A stretch of DNA of 64,000 nucleotides from CBFHSF01 sp965661055. Lineage in GTDB: Bacteria; Bacteroidota; Bacteroidia; Flavobacteriales; Schleiferiaceae. Below, piece by piece: positions 16,445 through 25,030 of the stretch; the stretch's first letter is position 1; each line of letters starts with the position of its first letter. Position numbers and translations under genes: made by a program. The notes under the pieces were generated by a model that saw only the letters and a list, made by a program, of their open reading frames with translations, did not search any database and was not told where the DNA came from. Location: assembly GCA_965661055.1 (NCBI GenBank), contig CBFICS010000011.1, positions 8,476 to 72,475 on the forward strand, written 5' to 3'.

Positions 16445-17683
16445 ATGATTCTTAGGCTCTTATTGGTTTTTGCCATCTTACTGGTTATTGACCTTTACGT
16501 ATATCAACTTTTTAAAAGCGCCTTTAAAAAGTCAAAGTGGGTTCATTATGGGTTCTGGCTCTTTTCATTGGGCACTTTCCTCTACATACTTCTTGCCTCC
16601 TCTCAATTTGACCCGGCCTCGACGCCACGCAAAGTGGTTAATACATTTATGGGGGCGCTCATGATTATTTATGTGCCCAAGCTTTTTATGGTGATTGCCC
16701 TCATTTTTCAGGATGTGGTTAGGCTCTTGTTGTGGGGGTATGAAAAATTAAAAAATTCCCTTGTCAGGGGAGAAAAACAGGCAGTTAATTCTTCTCGTCG
16801 TGCCTTTGTTTCTCAACTAAGCATTGGTTTGGCAGCCCTTCCGTTTTCTTCGGTGCTTTACGGAGTAATTCAAGGGAAATACGACTTTAGGGTGATTTCT
16901 AAAAAACTGGCTATAGATCGCCTTCCGGCGGAGTTTGAAGGATTTAAAATCTTACAGATTTCTGACATTCACAGCGGAAGCTTTACCAACCGTGAAAAGA
17001 TTGCCTATGGGGTAGAAATGATTTTAGAACAAAAACCCGATGTGGTATTCTTTACAGGTGATTTGGTGAACAACAAGGCCAGTGAAATGGACGAGTGGAA
17101 AGATTTGTTTTCTAAAATCAATGCGCCTCATGGGGTGTTTTCAATTTTTGGCAATCACGATTACGGAGACTATATAAGCTGGCCCAGTGAAGAGGCAAAG
17201 GCCAAAAACCTAGAAGACCTTGCAGATGTTCACAGACAAATGGGTTACCGTCTGTTGAGAAACGAGAACGCGGTTATTTCAAAGGGCAATGCGCAAATCA
17301 ACATTGCTGGAGTAGAGAATTGGGGCTATCCTCCTTTTCCGCAGCACGGTGATTTAGAACTTGCCATGAAAGGGGTAGACGATAGTAATGTGACTTTGTT
17401 ACTTTCTCATGACCCTTCCCATTTTGATGGTGAGGTGAAGAATTTTTCTAAAAAGATTGATGTGACCTTTAGCGGACATACTCACGGTATGCAGTTCGGA
17501 ATTGAAATTCCTGGGTGGATAAAATGGAGCCCCGTGCAGCTTAAATATCCTAAATGGGCAGGCCTTTATACAGAAAACGATAGGCACCTATATGTAAATA
17601 GAGGCTTTGGATATCTCGCCTTTCCCGGAAGGGTTGGCATATGGCCCGAAATAACCGTTTTAGAATTGACCGCAAAATCGTAA
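16445..17683 (+). CDS. Membrane-anchored metallophosphoesterase
   Basis: A 412-residue protein. Residues 1 to about 140 hold three or four membrane helices, the last following a SSRRAF segment; the rest is a calcineurin-like phosphoesterase domain facing the periplasm or cytoplasm. Metal ligands appear in order: DIHSG (174-178), GDLVNN (205-210), GNHDYG (236-241), the SHDP segment and GHTHGMQFG (about 343-351). Homologues of this layout are common in Bacteroidota, and some related enzymes remove pyrophosphate groups from lipids or UDP-sugars. The substrate is not known here. The following lipoprotein gene starts 11 bp after its stop. Confidence 0.85.
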   Translation: MILRLLLVFAILLVIDLYVYQLFKSAFKKSKWVHYGFWLFSLGTFLYILLASSQFDPASTPRKVVNTFMGALMIIYVPKLFMVIALIFQDVVRLLLWGYEKLKNSLVRGEKQAVNSSRRAFVSQLSIGLAALPFSSVLYGVIQGKYDFRVISKKLAIDRLPAEFEGFKILQISDIHSGSFTNREKIAYGVEMILEQKPDVVFFTGDLVNNKASEMDEWKDLFSKINAPHGVFSIFGNHDYGDYISWPSEEAKAKNLEDLADVHRQMGYRLLRNENAVISKGNAQINIAGVENWGYPPFPQHGDLELAMKGVDDSNVTLLLSHDPSHFDGEVKNFSKKIDVTFSGHTHGMQFGIEIPGWIKWSPVQLKYPKWAGLYTENDRHLYVNRGFGYLAFPGRVGIWPEITVLELTAKS

Positions 17684-17693
17684 CTTGGGCCTC

Positions 17694-18194
17694 ATGAAAG
17701 CAAAATTGATAACCACAATTCTACTGGTAGCAGGATTGGCTGCCTGTAAAAAGGATGATAACTCTTCAAATAACAATGCGCCAAGCTCTCTTGATAGTAA
17801 GTTGGTGGGCAATTGGACGGTTACCCAAATTGAGGCCAATGGCTCAGCAGATTTTCAAGGCACCCCCATACTTTTTGATGCTGAATCTACAACCATTACC
17901 AATAGCTACTATCAAATTTCTAGTTCACCAAAGACTTACTCATCTAGAGTAGAAGCTACCTTAGAATTAACAACCGCACTGGGGGCCTTTGAAGTTCCTT
18001 ACGGTCCAGTAATGGGGAGTGACACCTGGAGGTCTAATGGGGTAGACAGTATTTTTGTCATGGACCAAGGACGCGAGGTGGGGTATGAGGTGATTTCGAT
18101 TACAGCTACAAAATTGCGCGTAGCCACAGAACAAGAAATTACTTTTTCTGGACAAACCGCCGATGCTGACCTAGAAATGGTTCTGGTAAAATAA
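17694..18194 (+). CDS. Lipocalin-like lipoprotein
   Basis: A 166-residue lipoprotein with a clear signal peptide and lipobox LAAC (C18, followed by KKDDNSS, a linker typical of outer-membrane lipoproteins). The mature part begins with LVGNWTVTQIEANG, the GxW start that marks lipocalin-like domains, followed by alternating beta strands. It is probably surface or periplasmic and may bind a small hydrophobic ligand. I start at the ATG at 17694, since an upstream TTG would spoil the signal peptide. It lies 11 bp after the metallophosphoesterase gene, so it is probably in one transcript. Its stop abuts the threonine dehydrogenase gene. Confidence 0.7.
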   Translation: MKAKLITTILLVAGLAACKKDDNSSNNNAPSSLDSKLVGNWTVTQIEANGSADFQGTPILFDAESTTITNSYYQISSSPKTYSSRVEATLELTTALGAFEVPYGPVMGSDTWRSNGVDSIFVMDQGREVGYEVISITATKLRVATEQEITFSGQTADADLEMVLVK

Positions 18195-19145
18195 TTACTT
18201 GCCTAGCTTAATTCTCAAATTGTCAACCATGTCTTTTGTCATGGTGGCCAAATCATATTCATGCTTCCAATTCCAGTCCTTCTGAGCGTGAGAATCGTCT
18301 ATGCTACCTGGCCAAGATTGAGCAATTGATTGTCTAAAATCAGGTTCGTAATTGATTTTTAATTCAGGAATATGAATTTTAACTTCTTCAAAGATCTCTT
18401 CTGGAGTAAATGAAATTCCCCCGAGGTTGTAAGAAGATCTTATTTTGATGTTTTCAGCATCCGTTTCCATAATTTCTATGGTAGCGCGAATGGCATCGGG
18501 CATGTACATCATCGGCAGTGCTTGATCTTTATTCAAGAAACAAGTGTACTCTCCGGTTTTTAGTCCTTCGTAGAATACATCAACCGCGTAATCTGTAGTT
18601 CCACCTCCTGGCTCACTTTTCCAACTGATAAGTCCTGGGTAACGAATACTTCTAACGTCAACCCCATACTTAGCGTGGTAGTATTCACACCATCTTTCTC
18701 CGGCCTGCTTAGAAATACCGTACACCGTGGCAGGTTCCATGATGGTGTATTGGGGGGTGTTAACTTTTGGAGTAGTAGGTCCAAACGCCGCAATAGAGCT
18801 AGGCCAGTAAACCTTTTTTAGAATGCCTTCTTTGGCTAAGGCCAACACATTGAACAAACTGGTCATGTTAAGGTCCCAACCCTTGTCGGGGAATTTTTCT
18901 GCCGTAGCCGACAACATCGCTACCAAGTGATACACTTGCGTGATTTTATACTTAGAAACCACTTCGCGAAGAGCGTTTCCATCCATAATGTTCAACGTCT
19001 CAAACGGACCCGACTCCATAACCTCTTGTGCAGCAGGCTTGATGTCTGAAGCAACTACCTGGCTGTTGCCATAGATGCTCCTTAAATTCATTACTAACTC
19101 TGTGCCTATTTGCCCAGATGATCCGATGACAAGAATTGATTCCAT
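18195..19145 (-). CDS. L-threonine 3-dehydrogenase, short-chain (SDR) type
   Basis: A 316-residue NAD-dependent enzyme of the extended SDR family. It matches the GalE-like L-threonine dehydrogenases of flavobacteria, which oxidise threonine to 2-amino-3-ketobutyrate. Visible are the nucleotide loop VIGSSGQIGTEL (5-16), the YGISK motif with catalytic Tyr and Lys (in ATVYGISKQAGE), RYPGLISWKSEPGGGTTDYA, and the C-terminal SWPGSIDDSHAQKDWNW, which is characteristic of this group. An exact -7 element lies at 19163-19170. It is divergent from the tyrosine-breakdown operon; both are amino acid catabolic and may share the inverted repeat at 19245-19258. Confidence 0.85.
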   Translation of the reverse strand: MESILVIGSSGQIGTELVMNLRSIYGNSQVVASDIKPAAQEVMESGPFETLNIMDGNALREVVSKYKITQVYHLVAMLSATAEKFPDKGWDLNMTSLFNVLALAKEGILKKVYWPSSIAAFGPTTPKVNTPQYTIMEPATVYGISKQAGERWCEYYHAKYGVDVRSIRYPGLISWKSEPGGGTTDYAVDVFYEGLKTGEYTCFLNKDQALPMMYMPDAIRATIEIMETDAENIKIRSSYNLGGISFTPEEIFEEVKIHIPELKINYEPDFRQSIAQSWPGSIDDSHAQKDWNWKHEYDLATMTKDMVDNLRIKLGK

Positions 19146-19162
19146 AAGGATAGAAATTTTGG

Positions 19163-19170
19163 CAAATATA
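19163..19170 (-). promoter_or_regulatory. -7 element for threonine dehydrogenase
   Basis: TATATTTG on the minus strand, an exact TAnnTTTG match, ending 17 nt before the ATG at 19145. Confidence 0.5.
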
Positions 19171-19244
19171 GATAGGAGTTTTTAATTTTTGGATGACAAG
19201 AGTTACAGTTTTTACCTGAGAACTATCCCCCGAAAGGGAATCTG

Positions 19245-19258
19245 ATGACAAATGTCAT
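19245..19258. promoter_or_regulatory. Inverted repeat ATGACA-AA-TGTCAT, candidate operator
   Basis: A perfect 6+6 inverted repeat with a 2-nt spacer. It ends 21 nt upstream of the trhO -7 element, so it abuts the -33 region, and stands 75 bp from the divergent tdh -7 element. The position fits a regulator binding site. I cannot name the regulator. Confidence 0.35.
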
Positions 19259-19279
19259 AATGCACAATCTAATTATTGG

Positions 19280-19287
19280 TATTTTTG
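19280..19287 (+). promoter_or_regulatory. -7 element for trhO-hmgA-hpd
   Basis: TATTTTTG, an exact match to TAnnTTTG, ending 42 nt before the trhO ATG. Confidence 0.5.
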
Positions 19288-19329
19288 CATTTCAAACCAC
19301 AAATAACAAGATAACGTTATTGATTAGTT

Positions 19330-20382
19330 ATGGATCCAAATTCAGGAAAGAAGGGTGTATATAACAAACTGGGTAGAGAAGAGCTATTGGCACGATTAGA
19401 GGCTGAGACCTTTAAGCGCAAAACGGTTTCGTTCTACAAGTATGTGATTATTGATAACCCAAATGAAATGAGAGATACTCTTTATAAAGAGTGGGATGAA
19501 TTGGGGTGTTTGGGAAGAATTTACATTGCCTCAGAAGGAATAAATGCACAAATGAACGTTCCAGAACACCACTGGAGCCAATTTGTTGAAAAGGTATATG
19601 CTCACGAAGAATTTAATGAGGTGCCTTTTAAAATAGCGGTAGAAGATGACGGTAAGTCATTTTTAAAACTGCAAATTAAGGTGAGAAAACAGATTGTTGC
19701 CGACGGTCTTCAGCCAGAAGATTACGACGTAACCAATGTGGGTAAACACCTTACTGCCGAAGAGTGGAATAAGGCCATGGAGCAAGATAACCCCATTGTT
19801 GTTGATATGCGCAACCACTACGAAAGTGAAATCGGTCACTTTAAAGGAGCCATCTTGCCCGATGCTGAAACTTTTAGAGATGAATTGCCCGAAGTATTAG
19901 AAAAGTTAAAAGGAAAAGAAAATCAAAAAATACTTCTTTACTGTACGGGAGGGATTCGTTGTGAAAAAACATCAGCCTACCTAAAGCACCATGGTTTTGA
20001 AGATGTAAACCAATTGCATGGGGGCATTATTGATTATGCTAGACAGATAAAAGAAAGACCCAGTAGCAACCTTTACCGCGGTGTAAACTTTGTTTTTGAC
20101 GAAAGACTAGGAGAAAAGATTTCTGACGAAATCATCTCTCACTGCCACCAATGCGGTCAACCCAGCGCAAGACATGTCAACTGCGCCAATAAAGCTTGTA
20201 ACCTCTTGTTTATTCAGTGCGAAGACTGTACCGAAATTCATGAGCATACCTGCTCTGCCCATTGCCAAGAAGTCATTCACATGAGTGAAGAAGAGCAAGA
20301 AAAAATAAGAAAAGAAGCCGGAAAAGAAAAAATGGCGAAACGATTCCATAGCCACCGCAAGGTGGGTAAACTTAATTCCTAA
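19330..20382 (+). CDS. trhO: tRNA uridine(34) hydroxylase TrhO (rhodanese family)
   Basis: TrhO (YceA) hydroxylates uridine 34 of several tRNAs using oxygen, the first step to 5-methoxyuridine-type wobble bases. The 350-residue protein has the N-terminal acylphosphatase-like part (SFYKYVIIDNPNEMRDTL, GCLGRIYIASEGINAQM), a rhodanese domain with the active-site loop CTGGIRCEK (205-213) and a C-terminal cysteine cluster (CHQCGQ, CANKAC, CEDC, CSAHC) that may bind metal. It opens a probable operon with hmgA, whose start is only 10 bp after its stop. The pairing with tyrosine breakdown is unexpected. Confidence 0.92.
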   Translation: MDPNSGKKGVYNKLGREELLARLEAETFKRKTVSFYKYVIIDNPNEMRDTLYKEWDELGCLGRIYIASEGINAQMNVPEHHWSQFVEKVYAHEEFNEVPFKIAVEDDGKSFLKLQIKVRKQIVADGLQPEDYDVTNVGKHLTAEEWNKAMEQDNPIVVDMRNHYESEIGHFKGAILPDAETFRDELPEVLEKLKGKENQKILLYCTGGIRCEKTSAYLKHHGFEDVNQLHGGIIDYARQIKERPSSNLYRGVNFVFDERLGEKISDEIISHCHQCGQPSARHVNCANKACNLLFIQCEDCTEIHEHTCSAHCQEVIHMSEEEQEKIRKEAGKEKMAKRFHSHRKVGKLNS

Positions 20383-20392
20383 AAAGAATATA

Positions 20393-21547
20393 ATGGCCTA
20401 TTATCACAAACTGGGAAAAATCCCGCATAAAAGACATACCATATTTAGAAAACCAGACGGTAACCTTTACTATGAACAGCTTTTCGGAACCGAAGGTTTT
20501 AGTGGGGTGTCTAGTTTAATGTACCATGTTGAGCGTCCCACAAGAGTTAAAAAGATTGGAGAATCTATAGATGTTTCTCCTGTTGCTGCGATTGAAAAAA
20601 ACATCACTTCGCAGATGCTTAACACGTGGAATGTGGCTCCTGCCGATGATTTTCTAGAAAGTAGGGTAACCATGTTGTACAACAACGATGTAAACATTGT
20701 TGTGGCGGCTCCTAAAAAATCTATGCGCGACTACTTCTACAAAAACGCCGATGCTGATGAGGTGATATTTATCCATAAAGGATCAGGAACCCTGCGCACC
20801 ATGTTTGGGAACTTAAAGTTTACGTACGCTGATTACATCGTGATTCCTAGAGGTACCATCTATCAAATAGAATTTGAAACTGAAGATAATAGGTTATTGA
20901 TTACCGAAAGTTTTTCTCCGGTAGTGACCCCTAAGAGATACCGTAACAACAACGGACAGATGTTAGAAGACTCTCCGTTTTGCGAAAGAGACTTTAGGCT
21001 TCCAGAAGACCTAGAAACCCATGAAGAAGAAGGTGAGTTTGTCGTGAAGATCCGCAAAGAAAATCAACTTCATTCACTGGTATATGCGTCACATCCTTTT
21101 GATGTAATTGGTTGGGATGGCTATTGCTACCCATATATTTTCTCGGCCTTAGACTTTGAGCCCATCACCGGAAGGGTTCACATGCCACCACCCATTCACC
21201 AAACTTTTGAAGCCCACAACTTTGTAATCTGTACGTTTGCGCCAAGGTTATACGATTATCACCCAGAGGCAATTCCCGCTCCGTACAACCATTCTAACAT
21301 AGATTCTGATGAGGTGTTGTATTACGTGGATGGAGACTTTATGAGTAGAAACCATGTGGATAAAGGATTTATTTCTTTACACCCAGGCGGTATTCCTCAT
21401 GGTCCGCACCCCGGTGCTGCAGAGCGCTCTATCGGACAAAAAGGTACCGAAGAGTTAGCGGTAATGATAGACACCTTTAGACCCCTAAAAGTTACTCAGG
21501 CTGCTTTAGACAATGCAGACCCTGATTATTATGCTTCTTGGGTTTAA
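20393..21547 (+). CDS. hmgA: Homogentisate 1,2-dioxygenase HmgA
   Basis: Opens the aromatic ring of homogentisate with oxygen to maleylacetoacetate, the third step of tyrosine degradation. The 384-residue protein is of the shorter bacterial type. The iron site is in the C-terminal cupin: NHSNIDSDEVLYYVDGDF supplies a His and an acidic ligand, and HPGGIPHGPHPG the second His. The N-terminal YYHKLGKIPHKRHTIF and the segment PPPIHQTFEAHNFVICTF are also typical. It lies between trhO (10 bp) and hpd (36 bp) on the same strand. Downstream enzymes (maleylacetoacetate isomerase, fumarylacetoacetase) are not in the window. Confidence 0.93.
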   Translation: MAYYHKLGKIPHKRHTIFRKPDGNLYYEQLFGTEGFSGVSSLMYHVERPTRVKKIGESIDVSPVAAIEKNITSQMLNTWNVAPADDFLESRVTMLYNNDVNIVVAAPKKSMRDYFYKNADADEVIFIHKGSGTLRTMFGNLKFTYADYIVIPRGTIYQIEFETEDNRLLITESFSPVVTPKRYRNNNGQMLEDSPFCERDFRLPEDLETHEEEGEFVVKIRKENQLHSLVYASHPFDVIGWDGYCYPYIFSALDFEPITGRVHMPPPIHQTFEAHNFVICTFAPRLYDYHPEAIPAPYNHSNIDSDEVLYYVDGDFMSRNHVDKGFISLHPGGIPHGPHPGAAERSIGQKGTEELAVMIDTFRPLKVTQAALDNADPDYYASWV

Positions 21548-21583
21548 TTTCAGACATTTGTAACCCGAAAAAAAATTTAAAGT

Positions 21584-22729
21584 ATGAGCACAATAACAGA
21601 TAACACAAGCTTAAAACTTGAAAAGATATTTACCGACGCAGAAGACTTTTTACCTTTAAACGGTACCGATTTCGTAGAAATTTATGTGGGTAACGCAAAG
21701 CAAGCGGCTCATTTTTATAAAACAGCATTTGGTTTTCAATCAGTGGCTTACGCCGGACTAGAGACGGGTGTAAAAGACAAGACTTCTTACGTTCTTCAAC
21801 AAGGAAAAATCAGATTGGTTTTGACAACTCCCTTAAACAAGGACAGTGAAATCAATGACCACCTTGTAAAGCATGGTGACGGGGTAAAAAATGTAGCCCT
21901 TTGGGTTGATGATGCAACCAAATCGTTTGAAGAAACTACTAAGCGTGGTGCAGAAGTTGCCTTTGAACCTTACACCATTTCTGATGACAACGGTGAGGTA
22001 ACCCTTTCCGGGATAAAAACCTACGGTGAAACCATCCACATCTTTGTAGAAAGAAATAATTACAACGGACCTTTCATGCCAGGATTCAAAGAGTGGAAGT
22101 CTGATTACAATCCCTCTGAAGCAGGACTTAAATACATTGACCACATGGTAGGTAATGTAGGTTGGAATGAAATGAACAAATGGGTTGAGTTCTACGCAAA
22201 AGTGATGGGATTTGCTCAACTGGTTTCATTTGATGACAAAGATATTTCTACTGAGTACACTGCCTTAATGTCTAAGGTAATGACCAACGGTAACGGAAGA
22301 ATAAAATTCCCTATCAACGAGCCAGCTGAAGGAAAGAAAAAGAGCCAGATTGAAGAGTACATAGACTTTTACAACGGTGCAGGAGTTCAGCATATCGCTG
22401 TAGCCACTGATAACATTTTTGAAACCATTGATAGAATGGTAGCCCATGGTGTAGAGTTTCTCTACGTTCCAGATAGCTACTACGACGATTTAATTGAAAG
22501 AGTAGGAGATATTGAAGAGGAGGTTTCTGAATTGAGAAAGAGAGGAATTTTAGTCGATAGAGATGACGAAGGATATTTGCTTCAGTTATTTACTAAACCC
22601 GTAAGTGATAGACCTACCTTGTTCTTTGAAATCATTCAAAGAAAAGGAGCTCAATCTTTTGGTAAAGGAAACTTTAAAGCCCTTTTTGAAGCGATAGAAA
22701 GAGAACAAGAATCTAGAGGTACTCTATAA
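21584..22729 (+). CDS. hpd: 4-hydroxyphenylpyruvate dioxygenase
   Basis: Converts 4-hydroxyphenylpyruvate to homogentisate, feeding HmgA next to it. The 381-residue protein has two vicinal-oxygen-chelate halves. The iron ligands are expected at the His of YIDHMVGNVG (about residue 187), the His of VQHIAVATDNI (about 268) and the Glu of LFFEIIQRKGAQSFGKGNF (about 348), all visible. It is the last gene of the trhO-hmgA-hpd operon; a strong terminator follows at 22740-22783. The 36-bp gap to hmgA and the shared pathway support co-transcription. Confidence 0.95.
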   Translation: MSTITDNTSLKLEKIFTDAEDFLPLNGTDFVEIYVGNAKQAAHFYKTAFGFQSVAYAGLETGVKDKTSYVLQQGKIRLVLTTPLNKDSEINDHLVKHGDGVKNVALWVDDATKSFEETTKRGAEVAFEPYTISDDNGEVTLSGIKTYGETIHIFVERNNYNGPFMPGFKEWKSDYNPSEAGLKYIDHMVGNVGWNEMNKWVEFYAKVMGFAQLVSFDDKDISTEYTALMSKVMTNGNGRIKFPINEPAEGKKKSQIEEYIDFYNGAGVQHIAVATDNIFETIDRMVAHGVEFLYVPDSYYDDLIERVGDIEEEVSELRKRGILVDRDDEGYLLQLFTKPVSDRPTLFFEIIQRKGAQSFGKGNFKALFEAIEREQESRGTL

Positions 22730-22739
22730 TATAATACAG

Positions 22740-22783
22740 TCTTGAATTGAGTAGCTCTAGGTTGCTCAATTCAAGATTTTTCT
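22740..22783 (+). terminator. Terminator after hpd, touching the next start codon
   Basis: A perfect 12-bp stem (TCTTGAATTGAG / CTCAATTCAAGA) with a 13-nt loop, followed by TTTTTCT. The T-run ends exactly at the ATG of the methyltransferase gene at 22784. Confidence 0.85.
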
Positions 22784-23467
22784 ATGACACCCTACGGAAA
22801 AGCACTTGCAGACTATTACCGCAAACCACAGCAACAGACGCTAACGGTTTATTCAGACATTGCGGACCCAGACACCTTACCGGTGTCTTATTTTTTTAGG
22901 CCCTATTCAGAAATGCCTCTCCTTGAACAAAAGGCATTAGCCCTTTGTAAAGGAAGGGTTTTAGACGTGGGTGCCGGAGCCGGAGTACATGCTGACTATC
23001 TTCAGTCAAAAGGTATAGACGTTTCTGTTTTAGAACAAGATGAGCAGGCTTTTAATGTCTTGAAACTAAAAGGACTTAAAGGGTTTAATCATCGGTTTTT
23101 AGGACTTGAACCCACCGTTTTGTTTGATACGTTATTGTTGTTGATGAATGGTGTGGGCATTGCAGGCTCTGTAGATAACCTTCCTACCTTTTTTGCTCAT
23201 TGTTACGACCTGCTGAATGAAGGCGGGTCTGTTATTGTAGATTCTTCAGACATCTCATACATGTATGAGAAAATAGAGAATACCACAGACTATTACGGTG
23301 AGGTAACCTATGCCTTTGAATACGAAGGAGTAAAAGGGGATCCCTTTCCTTGGCTTTTTCTAGATCAAAGAAAGATGTCGCAGTACGCCAGTGAAGCTGG
23401 GTTCTCAGTTTCTATTGTGGCCAAGGGTGACCACTACGACTACTTGGCGGTGTTGACTAAAAATTAA
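22784..23467 (+). CDS. Class I SAM-dependent methyltransferase
   Basis: A 227-residue cytosolic methyltransferase. The SAM-binding motif I is GRVLDVGAGAGVHADYL (57-73); the acidic residue that binds the ribose is in VSVLEQDEQAF, and LLLMNGVGIAG is the post-II region. The N-terminus (TPYGKALADYYRK ... VSYFFRPYSEMPLLEQKAL) matches a Bacteroidota-specific group, so the ATG at 22784 is right although it touches the terminator of hpd. Transcription must therefore come from readthrough or from a start within the hairpin. Its end overlaps the convergent lipoprotein gene by 11 bp. The substrate is unknown. Confidence 0.82.
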   Translation: MTPYGKALADYYRKPQQQTLTVYSDIADPDTLPVSYFFRPYSEMPLLEQKALALCKGRVLDVGAGAGVHADYLQSKGIDVSVLEQDEQAFNVLKLKGLKGFNHRFLGLEPTVLFDTLLLLMNGVGIAGSVDNLPTFFAHCYDLLNEGGSVIVDSSDISYMYEKIENTTDYYGEVTYAFEYEGVKGDPFPWLFLDQRKMSQYASEAGFSVSIVAKGDHYDYLAVLTKN

Positions 23468-23948
23468 CGTGAATCACAGGGCTCTCAACTACATTGCTCT
23501 TGTGAAGTTTTCTGTCTAACAATTGAACCGTAAACTGCAGAGAATCTGACAAGCGGTTGGTCACATCTACTTGATAAAAAATAGACCCTTCTAACGTTTT
23601 GTTTTGTCCGGTGGGTGTAAGATCTTTTATCCTTGCGTTGTAATCGCTATAAAAAGACTTTACACCATTCTCTACCGTGTAAATTTCGGTAAGCAAGTTG
23701 TTGTAGTAAGGGCAAGAATTGCAAAAGTTAGGACTTGTAGTATCTTCTGGGTTTAAGCCAATGTCTCCATCGCCATCGGTAAAATAGATTTCTAATTCAA
23801 CAATGTCGGCAAAAGTACCATTGCGGTCTTCTTGGTAAAGGTCAAAGTTAGAAAACTCGATATTAGGCGTGTCACTAAAGTTCTTGTCAGGTCTACAACC
23901 TATAAGAGCAGTGAGAGATAAAATTCCTAATATTAATCTTGTCTTCAT
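23457..23948 (-). CDS. Hypothetical lipoprotein with a DGDGD motif
   Basis: A 163-residue lipoprotein: signal peptide MKTRLILGILSLTAL, lipobox LIGC with C18, then RPDKNFSD. The mature part is beta-rich and includes FTDGDGDIGLNPEDT, an Asp-rich loop that could bind calcium, and a CNSC pair in NFCNSCPYYN. I place the start at 23948 because the upstream extension of the frame has no signal character. Similar proteins occur across Flavobacteriales without a known role. It is divergent from the LuxE-like gene and overlaps the methyltransferase gene by 11 bp at its end. Confidence 0.65.
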   Translation of the reverse strand: MKTRLILGILSLTALIGCRPDKNFSDTPNIEFSNFDLYQEDRNGTFADIVELEIYFTDGDGDIGLNPEDTTSPNFCNSCPYYNNLLTEIYTVENGVKSFYSDYNARIKDLTPTGQNKTLEGSIFYQVDVTNRLSDSLQFTVQLLDRKLHKSNVVESPVIHVNF

Positions 23949-24046
23949 GAAACCAATAATGGCTTTTGGGTTTTCTGGTTCAAACGGAAATAGAATACCT
24001 TTGGGTTCTAAATTAAGTAACGCGGTAAATCTATAAATAGTTTCCA

Positions 24047-25027
24047 TTGCATCACACCTTCAAAAATACCATTTTTAATCTTCAATCAAAAGGAGAATTT
24101 AACGACCTAGCCATTGAAGTGTTTCGCTATCAGGCGGAGAAAAATCAGTTGTATAAGGAGTTCTTATCGCATTTGAGTACCAAAGTTTCTGAGGTCGAGC
24201 AGGTGGAAGACATTCCCTTTTTGCCCGTAGAGTTTTTCAAGTCTAGAAAGGTGGTTACTCAAGATTTAGTACCCCAAGCCGTTTTTACGAGCAGTGGTAC
24301 AACCGGAGCTTTAACCAGCAAACACTATGTGACTGATTTATCGCTTTATGAAGAAAGCTTTATTAAAGGATTTGAAAAATTCTATGGTAGTTTATCAGAA
24401 TGGACAATCCTTGCCCTACTGCCTAGTTACCTAGAAAGAGAGGGTTCTAGTTTGGTATACATGGCAGAAAAAATGATTGCCTTGAGCCATGATGATGATT
24501 CTGGTTTTTTCTTAGACAACACAGATCAACTCATAGAAATCATTGAATCAAAAAGTGAAAAAGTGTTGCTGCTTGGTGTGAGCTTTGCTCTTTTAGATTT
24601 GGCAGAGACCCGCAAGTTTAACTGGAGCCATGTTACCATAATGGAAACCGGCGGAATGAAAGGTCGCCGCAAAGAATGGACAAGAGAAGAGCTACATACC
24701 TTTTACAAAGATCGCTATGCCGTCACAGAAATTCATTCTGAATACGGTATGACAGAGCTCTTGTCTCAGGCGTACTCTAAGAGAGACGGCTTGTTTCACT
24801 CACCCCCTTGGATGGATGTCTTAATTAGAGATTCAACCGACCCGTTAACCTACCTTCCGCACGGAAAATCTGGCGGACTCAATATTATTGACTTGGCAAA
24901 CGTTAATTCTTGTAGCTTTATAAGTGTCCAAGATCTCGGAAAAAAATATCCCGATGGCTCATTTGAGGTTTTAGGAAGATTTGATAATTCCGATGTTCGC
25001 GGATGTAACCTAATGTTAGCAACATAA
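24047..25027 (+). CDS. LuxE/PaaK-like acyltransferase family protein
   Basis: A 326-residue protein resembling LuxE acyl-protein synthetases and the adenylate-forming PaaK group. It has the phosphate loop TSSGTTGALTSKHYV (about 83-97), followed by LLPSYLEREGSSLVYM, an ETGGMKGRRKE segment and SEYGMTELLSQAYS, which corresponds to the adenylation motif. No luciferase or fatty acid reductase genes are near, so it does not serve light production. It more likely activates a carboxylic acid in a lipid or exopolymer pathway. The start must be TTG (24047): an in-frame stop lies three codons upstream and no ATG follows before the conserved region. Confidence 0.7.
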   Translation: MHHTFKNTIFNLQSKGEFNDLAIEVFRYQAEKNQLYKEFLSHLSTKVSEVEQVEDIPFLPVEFFKSRKVVTQDLVPQAVFTSSGTTGALTSKHYVTDLSLYEESFIKGFEKFYGSLSEWTILALLPSYLEREGSSLVYMAEKMIALSHDDDSGFFLDNTDQLIEIIESKSEKVLLLGVSFALLDLAETRKFNWSHVTIMETGGMKGRRKEWTREELHTFYKDRYAVTEIHSEYGMTELLSQAYSKRDGLFHSPPWMDVLIRDSTDPLTYLPHGKSGGLNIIDLANVNSCSFISVQDLGKKYPDGSFEVLGRFDNSDVRGCNLMLAT

Positions 25028-25030
25028 TTT

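Noticed and set aside
21833..22219. 128-codon minus-strand frame inside hpd
   Set aside because: Antisense shadow of a secure enzyme gene, no upstream signal.
22740..22783. Riboswitch before the methyltransferase gene
   Set aside because: The structure is a plain terminator hairpin with no conserved ligand-binding core visible.
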